Assembly: GCF_000014005.1 (NCBI RefSeq)
Contig: NC_008009.1
Coordinates: 5,262,501 to 5,326,500, forward strand
Direction: 5' to 3'
Source of the DNA: Candidatus Koribacter versatilis Ellin345
Lineage (GTDB): Bacteria > Acidobacteriota > Terriglobia > Terriglobales > Acidobacteriaceae
DNA length: 64,000 bases
Shown: piece after piece, positions 41,536 to 51,096 of the stretch
Layout of the letters: the number at the start of each line of letters is the position of its first letter
Position numbering within the stretch: the stretch's first letter is position 1
Made by a program: the position numbers and the translations under genes
Notes under the pieces: model-generated
Database searches by the model: none
Seen by the model: the letters and a program-made list of their open reading frames with translations, nothing else
What the model was told of the DNA's origin: nothing

Positions 41536-41564
41536 CCTCTGTGCCCTTTGCGCCTCGGTGGTAA
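41536..41564 (-). repeat. dispersed GAGGCGCAAAGG-type repeat
   Basis: On the minus strand ACCACCGAGGCGCAAAGG continues into GCACAGAGG. It resembles the sequence at the 3' end of the DNA ligase gene (48855-48880), CACCGCGGAGACACAAAGG. Both belong to the rhythmic ACC-GAG-GCACAGAGG repeats found at gene ends in many genomes. Confidence 0.45.
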
Positions 41565-41630
41565 GCGTTCTGCCGATGGCTGATAAAATGGATGGTTCCC
41601 GTATCCCACGGATTCCCTTCTGAGGCACTG

Positions 41631-43202
41631 ATGGCAAAAATTCGTCGCGCTATTCTCTCCGTTACTGACAAAATCGGCCTGTCCGACTTCGCACGCACGT
41701 TGGCGAAGCATGGCGTTGAACTGATCTCCACCGGCGGCACGGCGAAGATGCTGCGCGACGCCGGCATCCCCGTCAAAGACATCTCCGAATTGACCGGCTT
41801 TCCCGAGATGCTCGATGGCCGCGTGAAGACCCTTCACCCCAAGGTGCATGGCGGCATCCTGCACCTGCGCGCCAACGAAGAGCACGTGGCGACGGTGAAA
41901 GAGCACGGCATCCAGCCAATCGACATGGTGGTGGTGAACCTGTACGCGTTCGAAAAGACGGCATCGAAGCCCGGGGCGCACTTCGAAGAAATCATCGAGA
42001 ACATCGATATCGGCGGGCCGAGCATGGTGCGCTCGGCGGGCAAGAATTTCCAGGACGTGGCGATCGTCACTTCGCCCGACCAGTACGCGCAGGTCGCTGA
42101 AGAGATGGACAAGAGCGGCGGTTCGGTTTCCAAGCAGATGCATTGGAAGCTGGCGCAGCGCGCGTTCGCCACGACCGCCGCGTACGACTCAGCAATTGCT
42201 TCGGCGCTGGAGCGCGTGATGGTGGACGATGCCGGAAAGTTCGACATATCGAACATCCACGGCGGCACTGGTTTCCCTGAGATCTTGCGACTATTGTTCC
42301 GCAAATCCATGGATCTTCGCTACGGCGAGAACCCGCACCAGAAGGCGGCGCTCTACTCCAACGGCACCGATCTTGGCGTCGCCAACGGCAAGCAGCTCCA
42401 GGGCAAGGAGCTTTCGTACAACAATATCGTCGATCTGCAGGCAGCGTGGGACCTGGCGCAGGAGTTCGATGAGCCCGTCTGCGCGATCATCAAGCACACC
42501 AATCCGTGCGGCACGGCAGTCAGTTCGATACTTGTCGAAGCGTATAAACGTGCTCTCGAAGCCGATCCGGTTTCGGCGTTCGGGGGTGTGATTGGCGTAA
42601 ACCGCGAGATCGACGAAGCAACAGCGGAAGAAATGGCGAAGCTTTTCCTCGAAGTGATCGCCGCTCCGAGTTTCAGCGAGGGAGCGAAGGCGCGCTTCGC
42701 CGCGAAGAAGAACTTGCGGCTCGTCGAAGTAAAGGCGCTCGACCAGAAATACACGCTGAAGAATGTATCCGGCGGCGTGCTGGTGCAGGACAACGACATT
42801 CGTCCGCTGACCGACGCAGATTTGAAAGTTGTCAGCGAGCGCAAGCCCACTGAATCCGAGATGAAGGACCTGCTCTTCGCGTGGAAGGTCTGCAAGCATG
42901 TGAAATCGAATGCGATCCTCTACGCGAAAGACGGCCGCAGCGTGGGCGTGGGCGCCGGCCAGATGAGCCGCGTGGATTCAGCGCGCATCGGTGCGATGAA
43001 AGCCGTGTTGCCTCTGAAGGGTTGCGTCGCGGCGAGCGATGCGTTCTTCCCGTTCCCTGATGGAGTCGAAGTCATCGCCGAAGCTGGAGCGACGGCGATC
43101 ATCCAGCCTGGCGGATCAGTGAAAGACCAGGAAGTGATTGACACCGCGAACCGGTTGGGACTGGCAATGGTGCTCACGGGTGTGCGGCACTTCCGGCACT
43201 AA
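41631..43202 (+). CDS. purH: bifunctional AICAR formyltransferase/IMP cyclohydrolase
   Basis: 523 residues from ATG 41631 (GAGG upstream). The N-terminal IMP cyclohydrolase domain (about 1-200) shows ILSVTDKIGL, LISTGGTAKMLR and GRVKTLHPKVHGGIL. The transformylase domain has DLRYGENPHQKAALY, IIKHTNPCGTAV and, near the end, DAFFPFPDGVEVIAEAG with IQPGGSVKDQ. It catalyses the last two steps of IMP synthesis. No other pur gene is adjacent. It is convergent with prmC across a palindromic repeat. Confidence 0.97.
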   Translation: MAKIRRAILSVTDKIGLSDFARTLAKHGVELISTGGTAKMLRDAGIPVKDISELTGFPEMLDGRVKTLHPKVHGGILHLRANEEHVATVKEHGIQPIDMVVVNLYAFEKTASKPGAHFEEIIENIDIGGPSMVRSAGKNFQDVAIVTSPDQYAQVAEEMDKSGGSVSKQMHWKLAQRAFATTAAYDSAIASALERVMVDDAGKFDISNIHGGTGFPEILRLLFRKSMDLRYGENPHQKAALYSNGTDLGVANGKQLQGKELSYNNIVDLQAAWDLAQEFDEPVCAIIKHTNPCGTAVSSILVEAYKRALEADPVSAFGGVIGVNREIDEATAEEMAKLFLEVIAAPSFSEGAKARFAAKKNLRLVEVKALDQKYTLKNVSGGVLVQDNDIRPLTDADLKVVSERKPTESEMKDLLFAWKVCKHVKSNAILYAKDGRSVGVGAGQMSRVDSARIGAMKAVLPLKGCVAASDAFFPFPDGVEVIAEAGATAIIQPGGSVKDQEVIDTANRLGLAMVLTGVRHFRH

Positions 43203-43205
43203 ACT

Positions 43206-43305
43206 GCAAAATCTTTAAACACGAAGGACACTGAGGAAGCACGAAGGGGATTTAGGAATTTTCCCATAAGCCTTCGTGATGCCTTCATGTCTTTCGTGTT
43301 TTAAG
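43206..43305. repeat. imperfect long palindrome between purH and prmC
   Basis: AACACGAAGGACACTGAGG near 43218 and the inverted CTTCATGTCTTTCGTGTT near 43283 form arms of about 30 bp with several mismatches around a 25-30 bp centre. It lies between two convergent stop codons and reaches the prmC stop. It may act as a bidirectional terminator or be a mobile palindrome. The left edge (43206-43227, inverted) also resembles one iteron of the dispersed element. Confidence 0.55.
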
Positions 43306-44143
43306 AAGTTGGTTTGCGGCCGACGACAACGCGCGGGATGCCTCGCAAGTCGGGGACGACCTTGAAGTTGGTCCAGTCGCGCATGATTTCGTGGACGGGA
43401 TCGGCGATGGAGTACCCGATTTCCATTAGGAACCAGCCGCCCGGTTTGAGGTGCTCCCAAACCTGCGGCGCCAGACGCTTGATGATGTCCATGCCGCGCT
43501 CGCCGCCGAAGACGGCGCAGTGCGGCTCGAAGTCTTTCACCTGGCGCTGGACTTTGTCAGCCTCGCACTCGCCGACGTAGGGCGGGTTGGAGACGATCAT
43601 GTCGAACTGGCGTCCGGGTTCGATCGCGCTGAGTAGATCGCTCACACGAAACTCGACTTGAGCTTCGAGGCGGGCGGCATTGGCTTGTGCAATCTGGAGC
43701 GCTTCGGGCGAGATATCGACGGCCGTGACTTTCATCCGCGGAAATTCTTTGGCAAGCGTTGCGGCAATGCAGCCGGAGCCGGTTCCAACATCGAGGACTT
43801 CCCAACGCACCTCGCGTGGCGCGAGTTCGAGCACGGCTTCGATCAGGTGCTCGGTTTCAGGGCGCGGGATGAGCACCGCCGGCGAGACGAGGAAGTCGCG
43901 ACCATAGAACTCCTGGTGTCCGGTGATGTATTGCGCGGGCTCGCCATGACAGCGGCGGGCGATGGCTTCGTCGTAGCGGGCCTGTTCGTCGGCGGTGAGT
44001 TCGCGCTCGGGATAGGTAAAGAGATAAGCGCGATCGCAATTCAAACTGAACATCAGCAAGAGCTCGGCGCTCAGGCGAGGGGAAGGAGTGTCGGCTGCTT
44101 CTAAATGCTTAAGTGCGGAGTCGAAGGCTTGCTTGAGGGTCAT
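43301..44143 (-). CDS. prmC: peptide chain release factor N5-glutamine methyltransferase
   Basis: 280 residues, standard length. The N-terminal helical substrate-binding domain is followed by the SAM-binding motif VLDVGTGSGCIAATLAKEFP and the catalytic NPPY in MIVSNPPYVGE. PrmC methylates the glutamine of the GGQ motif in RF1 and RF2. It follows prfA by 58 bases on the same strand, the conserved prfA-prmC arrangement. Confidence 0.95.
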   Translation of the reverse strand: MTLKQAFDSALKHLEAADTPSPRLSAELLLMFSLNCDRAYLFTYPERELTADEQARYDEAIARRCHGEPAQYITGHQEFYGRDFLVSPAVLIPRPETEHLIEAVLELAPREVRWEVLDVGTGSGCIAATLAKEFPRMKVTAVDISPEALQIAQANAARLEAQVEFRVSDLLSAIEPGRQFDMIVSNPPYVGECEADKVQRQVKDFEPHCAVFGGERGMDIIKRLAPQVWEHLKPGGWFLMEIGYSIADPVHEIMRDWTNFKVVPDLRGIPRVVVGRKPTS

Positions 44144-44201
44144 TAAGTCGCGTCATCCAGAGCACAAACAGCTTCAAGACTGTGAGTACCTCCGAAGAAA
44201 T

Positions 44202-45281
<1,080 letters not shown>

Positions 45282-45488
45282 GGCGTTTCTCTGCCCGCGC
45301 GGCGGGCGCTCTCATTAGTGAGTGGTTGGGATTTCAGGCGGACAACGGCGCAATCGGCGGCGGGCGCCGCTAGCCAAACACGTGATGGAGCGAGGAGGTC
45401 ATGCAGGTTCTATCTTAGCTTGAAACGACTTGCGAGTGCGAACGTTATTGCAGACCGCAGAGTCGTTCGACTCCGAACGCTTGGCGTT

Positions 45489-45505
45489 CTTCGCTCAGGA
45501 TGACA
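45489..45505 (-). repeat. partial TGTCATCCTGAGCG-type dispersed repeat
   Basis: On the minus strand TGTCATCCTGAGCGAAG, the canonical start of this repeat family. It lies in the gap between DUF1385 and prfA, next to a degenerate GAACGCTTGGCGTTC palindrome. Two further copies are at 38650-38790. Confidence 0.6.
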
Positions 45506-45508
45506 CGA

Positions 45509-46492
45509 CTACCCGATCACCAGTTCCCCGCCACGCTGCTTCTCCAACTCCATTGCTTGGTCGAGAGCGCTGATGGCACATTCCACCTGGCTATCGTCGG
45601 GAGGCTGGGTGGTGATTCGTTGGAGCCACATGCCGGGAAGCGTAAGCAGCGTGAAGAGGGCGTTCTTGCGCTTGGCGGCGAAGCGGATGATCTCGTACGA
45701 CGTGCCAGCGATGAACGGCAGCAGAGCGACGCGCATCAGGAAGCGTCCCCAGAGCGGCCAACTCACTGGGATGAACAGGTACACGACCATGCTGATGAGC
45801 ATCACGGTCATGAGGAACGAGGTGCCGCAGCGGGGGTGATACGTGGAGTACTTCTGCACTTCCGCGTTGGTAAGCGGATCGTGGTTTTCGAAGGCGAAGA
45901 CCGTTTTGTGCTCGGCGCCGTGGTACTCGTAAACGCGATGCAGATCCTTCATGAGCGACGTCGCCCAAATGAAGAGCAGGAAGATAGCAATGCGGATGAC
46001 GCCGTCAGCGACATTGAACCAGATTTGATGCCCGAACACCGGATTCACGTGCTTCAGTTCCTTCGCGCCCAACAACGGCAGGAACTTGTACATGAAGATG
46101 AAGAAGCCGAGCGAGAGGATGACGTTGAGCGCCATGGCCCAGCCGTTGCTCTCGATGCTCTTCTGCTCTTCGCCTTCCTCGGCGAGGGCGACGTTGGCGG
46201 AAAACTTCAAGGCCTTGAAGCCGAGGGCTATTGCCTGGCCGAGCGTCATTACGCCGCGCAGGAAGGGCCAGCCCATCCACTTGTGCTTTTCGCTGAGGCG
46301 TTCGATCGGCTCGGTGTGATGGACCACCTGCTTCTGGGGATTGCGCACGGCAATGCTGAAGGCGTGCGGAGACCGCATCATGACGCCCTCAAGCACGGCC
46401 TGGCCGCCGACGAGGGTTTCCTCGCCGCTCTCCAGGGCGGGAAGCAGTTGTACCGCAGTCATGAACCGGAACCAGTGTCGCTGGGAACGCAT
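45509..46492 (-). CDS. DUF1385 (YqhQ-like) membrane protein
   Basis: 327 residues from ATG 46492; a GTG at 46513 and an ATG at 46462 are also possible, none with a strong ribosome binding site. The family signature VGGQAVLEGVMMRSP is near the N terminus. Four or five hydrophobic helices follow, with the conserved YHGAEHKTVFAFEN and YHPRCGTSFL in between. The histidine/cysteine motifs hint at metal binding, but the function is unknown. DUF1385 commonly precedes prfA-prmC, as here. Confidence 0.88.
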   Translation of the reverse strand: MRSQRHWFRFMTAVQLLPALESGEETLVGGQAVLEGVMMRSPHAFSIAVRNPQKQVVHHTEPIERLSEKHKWMGWPFLRGVMTLGQAIALGFKALKFSANVALAEEGEEQKSIESNGWAMALNVILSLGFFIFMYKFLPLLGAKELKHVNPVFGHQIWFNVADGVIRIAIFLLFIWATSLMKDLHRVYEYHGAEHKTVFAFENHDPLTNAEVQKYSTYHPRCGTSFLMTVMLISMVVYLFIPVSWPLWGRFLMRVALLPFIAGTSYEIIRFAAKRKNALFTLLTLPGMWLQRITTQPPDDSQVECAISALDQAMELEKQRGGELVIG

Positions 46493-46676
46493 GCTGATTA
46501 GACGCCTTAGCACCCCGCGGGGGCGCGAAATTCCAGTTTAAGCATAGGGTTTTAGTAACTGATGCGTCAATTCCCGAAGGCGGTCACTTGGTACCCTTAG
46601 GCGGGATTGGATCATAGCTTCCAGCTATATACCTTGGAATGTTCTGGATTTTAATTTTTGACCTCAGGCCTCCCCC

Positions 46677-47123
46677 ATGGGCTCGTTACCGATGCGAATC
46701 ACTCGTATATCCGACAATCTTCGCGCTATTCAAAATGAAATCAGCATGCTGGCGGGTGAGAACCTGTCCTCGCCCTCCAACGATGAACCGCTCGCGATCC
46801 ACGATTTACAGGCCTTGCAAAAGGTGAAATGGTCGGTAGACCAGCTCCGGCAGGTGCTGCGCACCTGTATCGAGTTTGCGCACGCGCACGTGGAAACCCC
46901 GGCTTCGCAGGCATTGCATAACGCACGGGTAGAAAAGGCAACCTTGATGCTCCAATTCGCGTGCCAGGGCCTGCAACTGCGGGAGCGTCCAGATCACGAG
47001 GTGCCATCGTCTCTGTTTGAGCAACTGACGCAGATGGCGATTGCGACCGTAGACCGGCACTGGCAGATTGCTTCCGCCGACACTTCGCGCAGCCGATTAG
47101 CCTCTGCGGGTGCGGCCAATTAG
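46677..47123 (+). CDS. hypothetical helical protein
   Basis: 148 residues; ATG 46677 or ATG 46692 could start translation, neither with a clear ribosome binding site. Predicted mostly alpha-helical and soluble, with an opening (ITRISDNLRAIQNEISMLAG) that suggests a short coiled coil. No family is recognised. The DNA ligase gene starts 34 bases downstream on the same strand, so they may be cotranscribed. Confidence 0.55.
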   Translation: MGSLPMRITRISDNLRAIQNEISMLAGENLSSPSNDEPLAIHDLQALQKVKWSVDQLRQVLRTCIEFAHAHVETPASQALHNARVEKATLMLQFACQGLQLRERPDHEVPSSLFEQLTQMAIATVDRHWQIASADTSRSRLASAGAAN

Positions 47124-47156
47124 AATCGGCTCTCGTCTACTGGCATCCAACGCACC

Positions 47157-48887
47157 ATGCAGCTTCTCGCCCAAACCTGCGAGGCCATAGCCGCCACCTC
47201 TAAAAAGACGGAAAAGATCGCCATCGTCGCGACGTATTTACAGTCGCGGACGGTGCCGGAAGCTGCGCTGTCGACGCTGTTTCTCTCGGGGCGGACTTTT
47301 GCGGCGCACGAAGAGCGCACCCTGCAGGTCGGCGGATCGATCCTGTGGCGCGTGGTGGGCGAGCTTTCTGGTGCGAGTGAAGCCAAGATGACCGCGGCTT
47401 ACAAACGGCACGGCGATCTTGGCGATGCCACGCTCGGGGTGTTGCGCGGGGTTGCGCCTGAAGAAAGCACTCTCACGCTGAAAGAAGTGGATTACATGTT
47501 CCAACAGATTGCGGCTGTCAGCGGTCCGGCAGCGAAATCGCGGCTGATCGTGACGCTGCTCGCGCGGGCGACGGCACCGGAAGCGAAGTACCTCGTCAAG
47601 TTCATCACCGGCGAGTTGCGCATAGGATTGAAGGAAAGCCAAGTCGAAGAGGCGATCGCCAAGGCGTATGGTCGCGAACTCGCGGAAGTGCGGCGCGCCA
47701 ACATGCTGGTCGGGGACATCGGCGAAACGCTGGTGCTGGCCGCGCATGACAAGCTTGCGACTGCGCGGATGCGACTCTTCCACCCGATGGGATTCATGCT
47801 CGCCACTCCGGCAGAGAGTGCGAACGAAGCCTTCGCGGAATTCGAGCACGCCATCGTCGAAGACAAGTACGACGGTATCCGCGCGCAAGCGCATATCTCG
47901 CGAGACAAAGTGCGGATCTTTTCGCGAACTCTCGACGACATCACCGATTCCTTCCCCGAACTCATTCCCGCCCTGAAAGCGATCGAGCACGAAGTCATCC
48001 TCGATGGCGAAATCCTCGCGTGGCGCTGCGGCCAGGCGCTAGCGTTCAGCGAATTGCAGAAGAGACTTGGGCGCAAGAACGTTTCGGCAGCCATGCAGCG
48101 CGAAGTGCCGGTGAGCTACGTCACATTCGATTTGCTTTATGCGAAGGGCCAGTTGGTGATTGATCGTCCGCTGCAGGAGCGCGCGGCGATGCTGGATGGA
48201 ATCTTTTCGGAAGGTGCACCGCGATTGGTCAACGTTGATCCGCACGGTCAGGCGTCATTGATGTTTGCCGAAGTTACACCAGAGCAAAGGGTATTGCGCG
48301 CACCGCAGGCACGAGCGGATTCCCCCGAAGAGCTCGATCGCCTGTTCGCAGCCGCTCAGGAACGCGGCAACGAAGGGCTGATGATCAAAGACATTCATTC
48401 GGCCTACGCGGTCGGGCGCCGCGGCAAATCGTGGCTGAAGCTGAAGCGCGAGCTGGCAATGCTGGACGTCGTTGTGACCGCAGTCGAACTCGGACACGGC
48501 AAACGGGCGGGCATCCTGAGCGACTACACCTTCGCCGTGCGCGGTGGTGAAGAACTATTGAACATCGGCAAAGCCTACTCCGGGCTTACGGACAAAGAAA
48601 TCGCGGAGATGGACGAGTGGTTTCGGGCTCACACCCTGGTCGATCATGGCTTCGTTCGTGAGGTCGAGCCCAAGATCGTCATCGAAGTGGCGTTCAACGC
48701 GGTGATGAAGTCCGATCGCCATGCCAGCGGATTTGCCCTGCGGTTCCCGCGAATTCTGCGCATTCGCGATGATAAGGGGGGCGAAGAGATCGACACGCTG
48801 GAGCGTGCTGAGGAGATTTACCGGTCGCAGTTTCACCAGCGCACGCGACGTATTCACCGCGGAGACACAAAGGCGCAGAGTTCTTAG
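47157..48887 (+). CDS. ATP-dependent DNA ligase
   Basis: 576 residues with the archaeal/eukaryotic ligase I layout. A helical N-terminal DNA-binding domain (1-200) precedes the adenylation domain with nucleotidyl lysine K237 in EDKYDGIRAQAH, then LDGEILAW, VTFDLLYAKG, EGLMIKD and KSWLKLKRE. The OB-fold domain follows with a typical CDF-like end. It joins nicks using ATP; NAD-dependent LigA is normally the replicative ligase, so this is an accessory or repair enzyme. The last about 12 residues (RIHRGDTKAQSS) are encoded by a dispersed repeat and are probably an add-on. Confidence 0.94.
   Translation: MQLLAQTCEAIAATSKKTEKIAIVATYLQSRTVPEAALSTLFLSGRTFAAHEERTLQVGGSILWRVVGELSGASEAKMTAAYKRHGDLGDATLGVLRGVAPEESTLTLKEVDYMFQQIAAVSGPAAKSRLIVTLLARATAPEAKYLVKFITGELRIGLKESQVEEAIAKAYGRELAEVRRANMLVGDIGETLVLAAHDKLATARMRLFHPMGFMLATPAESANEAFAEFEHAIVEDKYDGIRAQAHISRDKVRIFSRTLDDITDSFPELIPALKAIEHEVILDGEILAWRCGQALAFSELQKRLGRKNVSAAMQREVPVSYVTFDLLYAKGQLVIDRPLQERAAMLDGIFSEGAPRLVNVDPHGQASLMFAEVTPEQRVLRAPQARADSPEELDRLFAAAQERGNEGLMIKDIHSAYAVGRRGKSWLKLKRELAMLDVVVTAVELGHGKRAGILSDYTFAVRGGEELLNIGKAYSGLTDKEIAEMDEWFRAHTLVDHGFVREVEPKIVIEVAFNAVMKSDRHASGFALRFPRILRIRDDKGGEEIDTLERAEEIYRSQFHQRTRRIHRGDTKAQSS
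48855..48880 (+). repeat. dispersed GAGACACAAAGG-type repeat inside the ligase 3' end
   Basis: CACCGCGGAGACACAAAGG continues into CGCAGAG. It aligns with the inverse of 41536-41564. It is translated as the extreme C terminus of the DNA ligase. Confidence 0.5.
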
Positions 48888-48892
48888 CGCCT

Positions 48893-49831
48893 CTAAGCGT
48901 GGTCGTGGGTATGGTCGTGCGCATGACTCACGGGGATCACACACCCGTGCGCAACCTCGCAGACTTCGTGCTCGAACTGGATCGTCGTGTGGTGAATATG
49001 GAAGTCGTGTGCTACGGCTTCGTTCACGGCTTTCAGGATTGCTTCGCTTTCGGACGCGCGCAGGTCGGCGATGCGGATATGGCAGCTCAGCGCGTGGGTC
49101 TCGCTGCCGAGGCTCCAGACGTGGAGATCGTGCACATCGATCACGCCATCAATACTGCACATCCGTTCGGCCAGGCGCTGCACGTTCATGCCACGCGGCG
49201 TACCTTCGAGCAGAATATTCAGGCTGTCGCGGATGACCCCGAAAGAGCTCCACAACACGAGTACACCGATGCCGAACGACAGCGCGGGATCCACCCAACT
49301 CTGGCCGGTCTCAAGAATGACCCAGCCACCAACGATGACGGCGGCCGTCGAAAGCGTATCGCCTAGCTCGTGAAGAAACGCCGAACGAATATTGAGGTCG
49401 CGGCGCGTGCGCAGCAACATCAACGCAATGGCGCCGTTCATGACCACGCCGCAAGCGGCCACCCACATCATGGTGCGGGGCTCCACATCGGACGGTGCGT
49501 ACAACCTCCTGCCCGCTTCATAGAAGATGAAGAACGCGATCAGCACCAGCGATGCCGCGTTGATGAACGCCGCCAGCACTCCAGCGCGCTGGTAGCCAAA
49601 CGTCTTCGTAGCGCTCGGTGGACGCGACTGCACGTACACCGCAACCCACGTCAGCAGCAAGGCGAGAAAGTCGGAGAGATTGTGGCCGGCCTCAGAAAGC
49701 AGCGCAAGACTGTGCGAGCGAATGCCCATCACCACGAGGAGCACGATGTAAAGCACTGTGACTCCGAGTGATATCCGGAGAACACGCGAGGTTTTCGCGT
49801 CGTTCAGGTCGCCGGAATGGGCATGGGGCAT
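48893..49831 (-). CDS. zinc-type cation diffusion facilitator
   Basis: 312 residues with six transmembrane helices and a cytoplasmic C-terminal domain. The transport site has HxxxD in helix 2 (SEAGHNLSDFLAL) and HxxxD in helix 5 (LHELGDTLST), the arrangement associated with zinc selectivity. Histidine-rich segments lie at both ends (MPHAHS and SHAHDHTHDHA). It exports Zn2+ or similar divalent ions in exchange for protons, close to ZitB/CzcD. It is convergent with the ligase gene and divergent from the BON protein gene. Confidence 0.93.
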   Translation of the reverse strand: MPHAHSGDLNDAKTSRVLRISLGVTVLYIVLLVVMGIRSHSLALLSEAGHNLSDFLALLLTWVAVYVQSRPPSATKTFGYQRAGVLAAFINAASLVLIAFFIFYEAGRRLYAPSDVEPRTMMWVAACGVVMNGAIALMLLRTRRDLNIRSAFLHELGDTLSTAAVIVGGWVILETGQSWVDPALSFGIGVLVLWSSFGVIRDSLNILLEGTPRGMNVQRLAERMCSIDGVIDVHDLHVWSLGSETHALSCHIRIADLRASESEAILKAVNEAVAHDFHIHHTTIQFEHEVCEVAHGCVIPVSHAHDHTHDHA

Positions 49832-50020
49832 GGTCTAAGTTTAGCGGCGGTCTGGGCGGTCTTCAACTTATGCCCGAGGCACCCCCACATTTTGGCTAAG
49901 GTGCCAAACCTCCCTCCCTTGGCCGTCTGCATCTGTGTAGAGAGCAGCGACGCCCGCCTTGGAATCTCGCCTTCGTCTCTCGGCCGGCGCCAGCAACAGG
50001 ACGGAAACAGGGAGAGAACC

Positions 50021-51013
50021 ATGAAGAAACACACCATGTACCTCGTGTTGGCCCTCGCCATGATGTTCGCCTACGCGAGCGCGAAGGCTCAGACAGGCGG
50101 GCAGGATCCCAACAGCCCGGCGAATCGGGCCGAGACCGGAACCCAGACCACACAATCCCAGCAAGTCGCAAATCCTCCGAAGCCAACGCCACCTCCGAGC
50201 CAGAACACGGCGAAAGTTGGCGACAGCCAGTTGCAGACGGCCGTGAAAGACAAACTCGCCGCCGATCCAGCGTTCGCCAATGTCCAGGCGGCCGTGGAGA
50301 ACGGTAGGGTCACGCTCGATGGCTCGGTAAACTCGAATGACGACAAGAAGAAAGCGAAAGATGCCGTGAAGTCCGTGGCTGGCGTACGCACTGTCAAAGA
50401 GCACCTGAAGCTCAGCGGCAAGGAAGGCAAGAACCAGCCGCAGTCGAGTTCGGCCGCCGGTCCCGGCATGTCGTTCCTGAGCGCGCAGGATGCGGCCCAG
50501 GGCAACGCTTCACAGAACACCGCGGGCAGCATCGCGGGCAACTCGCAAACTTCCGCGAACCCGAGCAGCGCGGCGCCTCAGACCAAGGCCCCCGAGGCCG
50601 GTACCATGAGCCAGAGCGGCTCGAGTCCGACCGGGCGTGGCGACACTCTGACGTTACAAAAACAGATCGAAACCTCGATCAAAAACGAACCTTCGTTGAC
50701 TGACAGCACCGTAAACGTGAATGTGTCGGATAACGCGATCGAACTGAACGGCACCGTCGGCAGCAACAAGGCGAAGACGCAAGCCGAGCGCATTGCGCAG
50801 TCTTATGCGCAGAACCGCAAGGTGAACAACAATCTGCAGGTCACCGGTGCGGGCAATAGTGATTTGAACAACGGGCACTCAGCGATGAGCAACGGTCAGC
50901 CATCCACGCCGTCGAACGCAACCACACCGAAGGGTAATTCACCGGACATGCCACGCGATCCCAACAGCCCCCAGCAGGACAAGGGCGACCAGAACCAGAG
51001 CACGCCGCGGTAG
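50021..51013 (+). CDS. secreted protein with two BON domains
   Basis: 330 residues from ATG 50021 with GGGAGAG upstream; the longer open frame is not used. A signal peptide ends near ASAKAQ. The first BON domain (about 65-130) has SQLQTAVKDKLAADP and VTLDGSVNSNDDKKKA. The second (about 205-275) has LQKQIETSIKNEPSL and IELNGTVGSNKAKTQAER. The linker and C terminus are low-complexity Ser/Asn/Pro/Gln. BON domains bind phospholipid, and such proteins (OsmY-like) sit in the periplasm under envelope stress. A terminator follows. Confidence 0.87.
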   Translation: MKKHTMYLVLALAMMFAYASAKAQTGGQDPNSPANRAETGTQTTQSQQVANPPKPTPPPSQNTAKVGDSQLQTAVKDKLAADPAFANVQAAVENGRVTLDGSVNSNDDKKKAKDAVKSVAGVRTVKEHLKLSGKEGKNQPQSSSAAGPGMSFLSAQDAAQGNASQNTAGSIAGNSQTSANPSSAAPQTKAPEAGTMSQSGSSPTGRGDTLTLQKQIETSIKNEPSLTDSTVNVNVSDNAIELNGTVGSNKAKTQAERIAQSYAQNRKVNNNLQVTGAGNSDLNNGHSAMSNGQPSTPSNATTPKGNSPDMPRDPNSPQQDKGDQNQSTPR

Positions 51014-51030
51014 TTTGATCGTTTTACGAG

Positions 51031-51056
51031 AGGCGCGCTTAGGCGCGCCTTTTCTT
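51031..51056 (+). terminator. intrinsic terminator of the BON protein gene
   Basis: AGGCGCGC-TTAG-GCGCGCCT forms a perfect 8-bp stem, followed by TTTCTT, 17 bases after the stop codon. Confidence 0.85.
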
Positions 51057-51096
51057 ATGGGTTCCATAAGAATTTGCCTTGCGTCCAACACGGGCG

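Noticed and set aside
45500-46501. 333-codon open frame on the plus strand
   Set aside because: Antisense to the DUF1385 gene, which carries a family signature. The antisense product is a charged, motif-free sequence.
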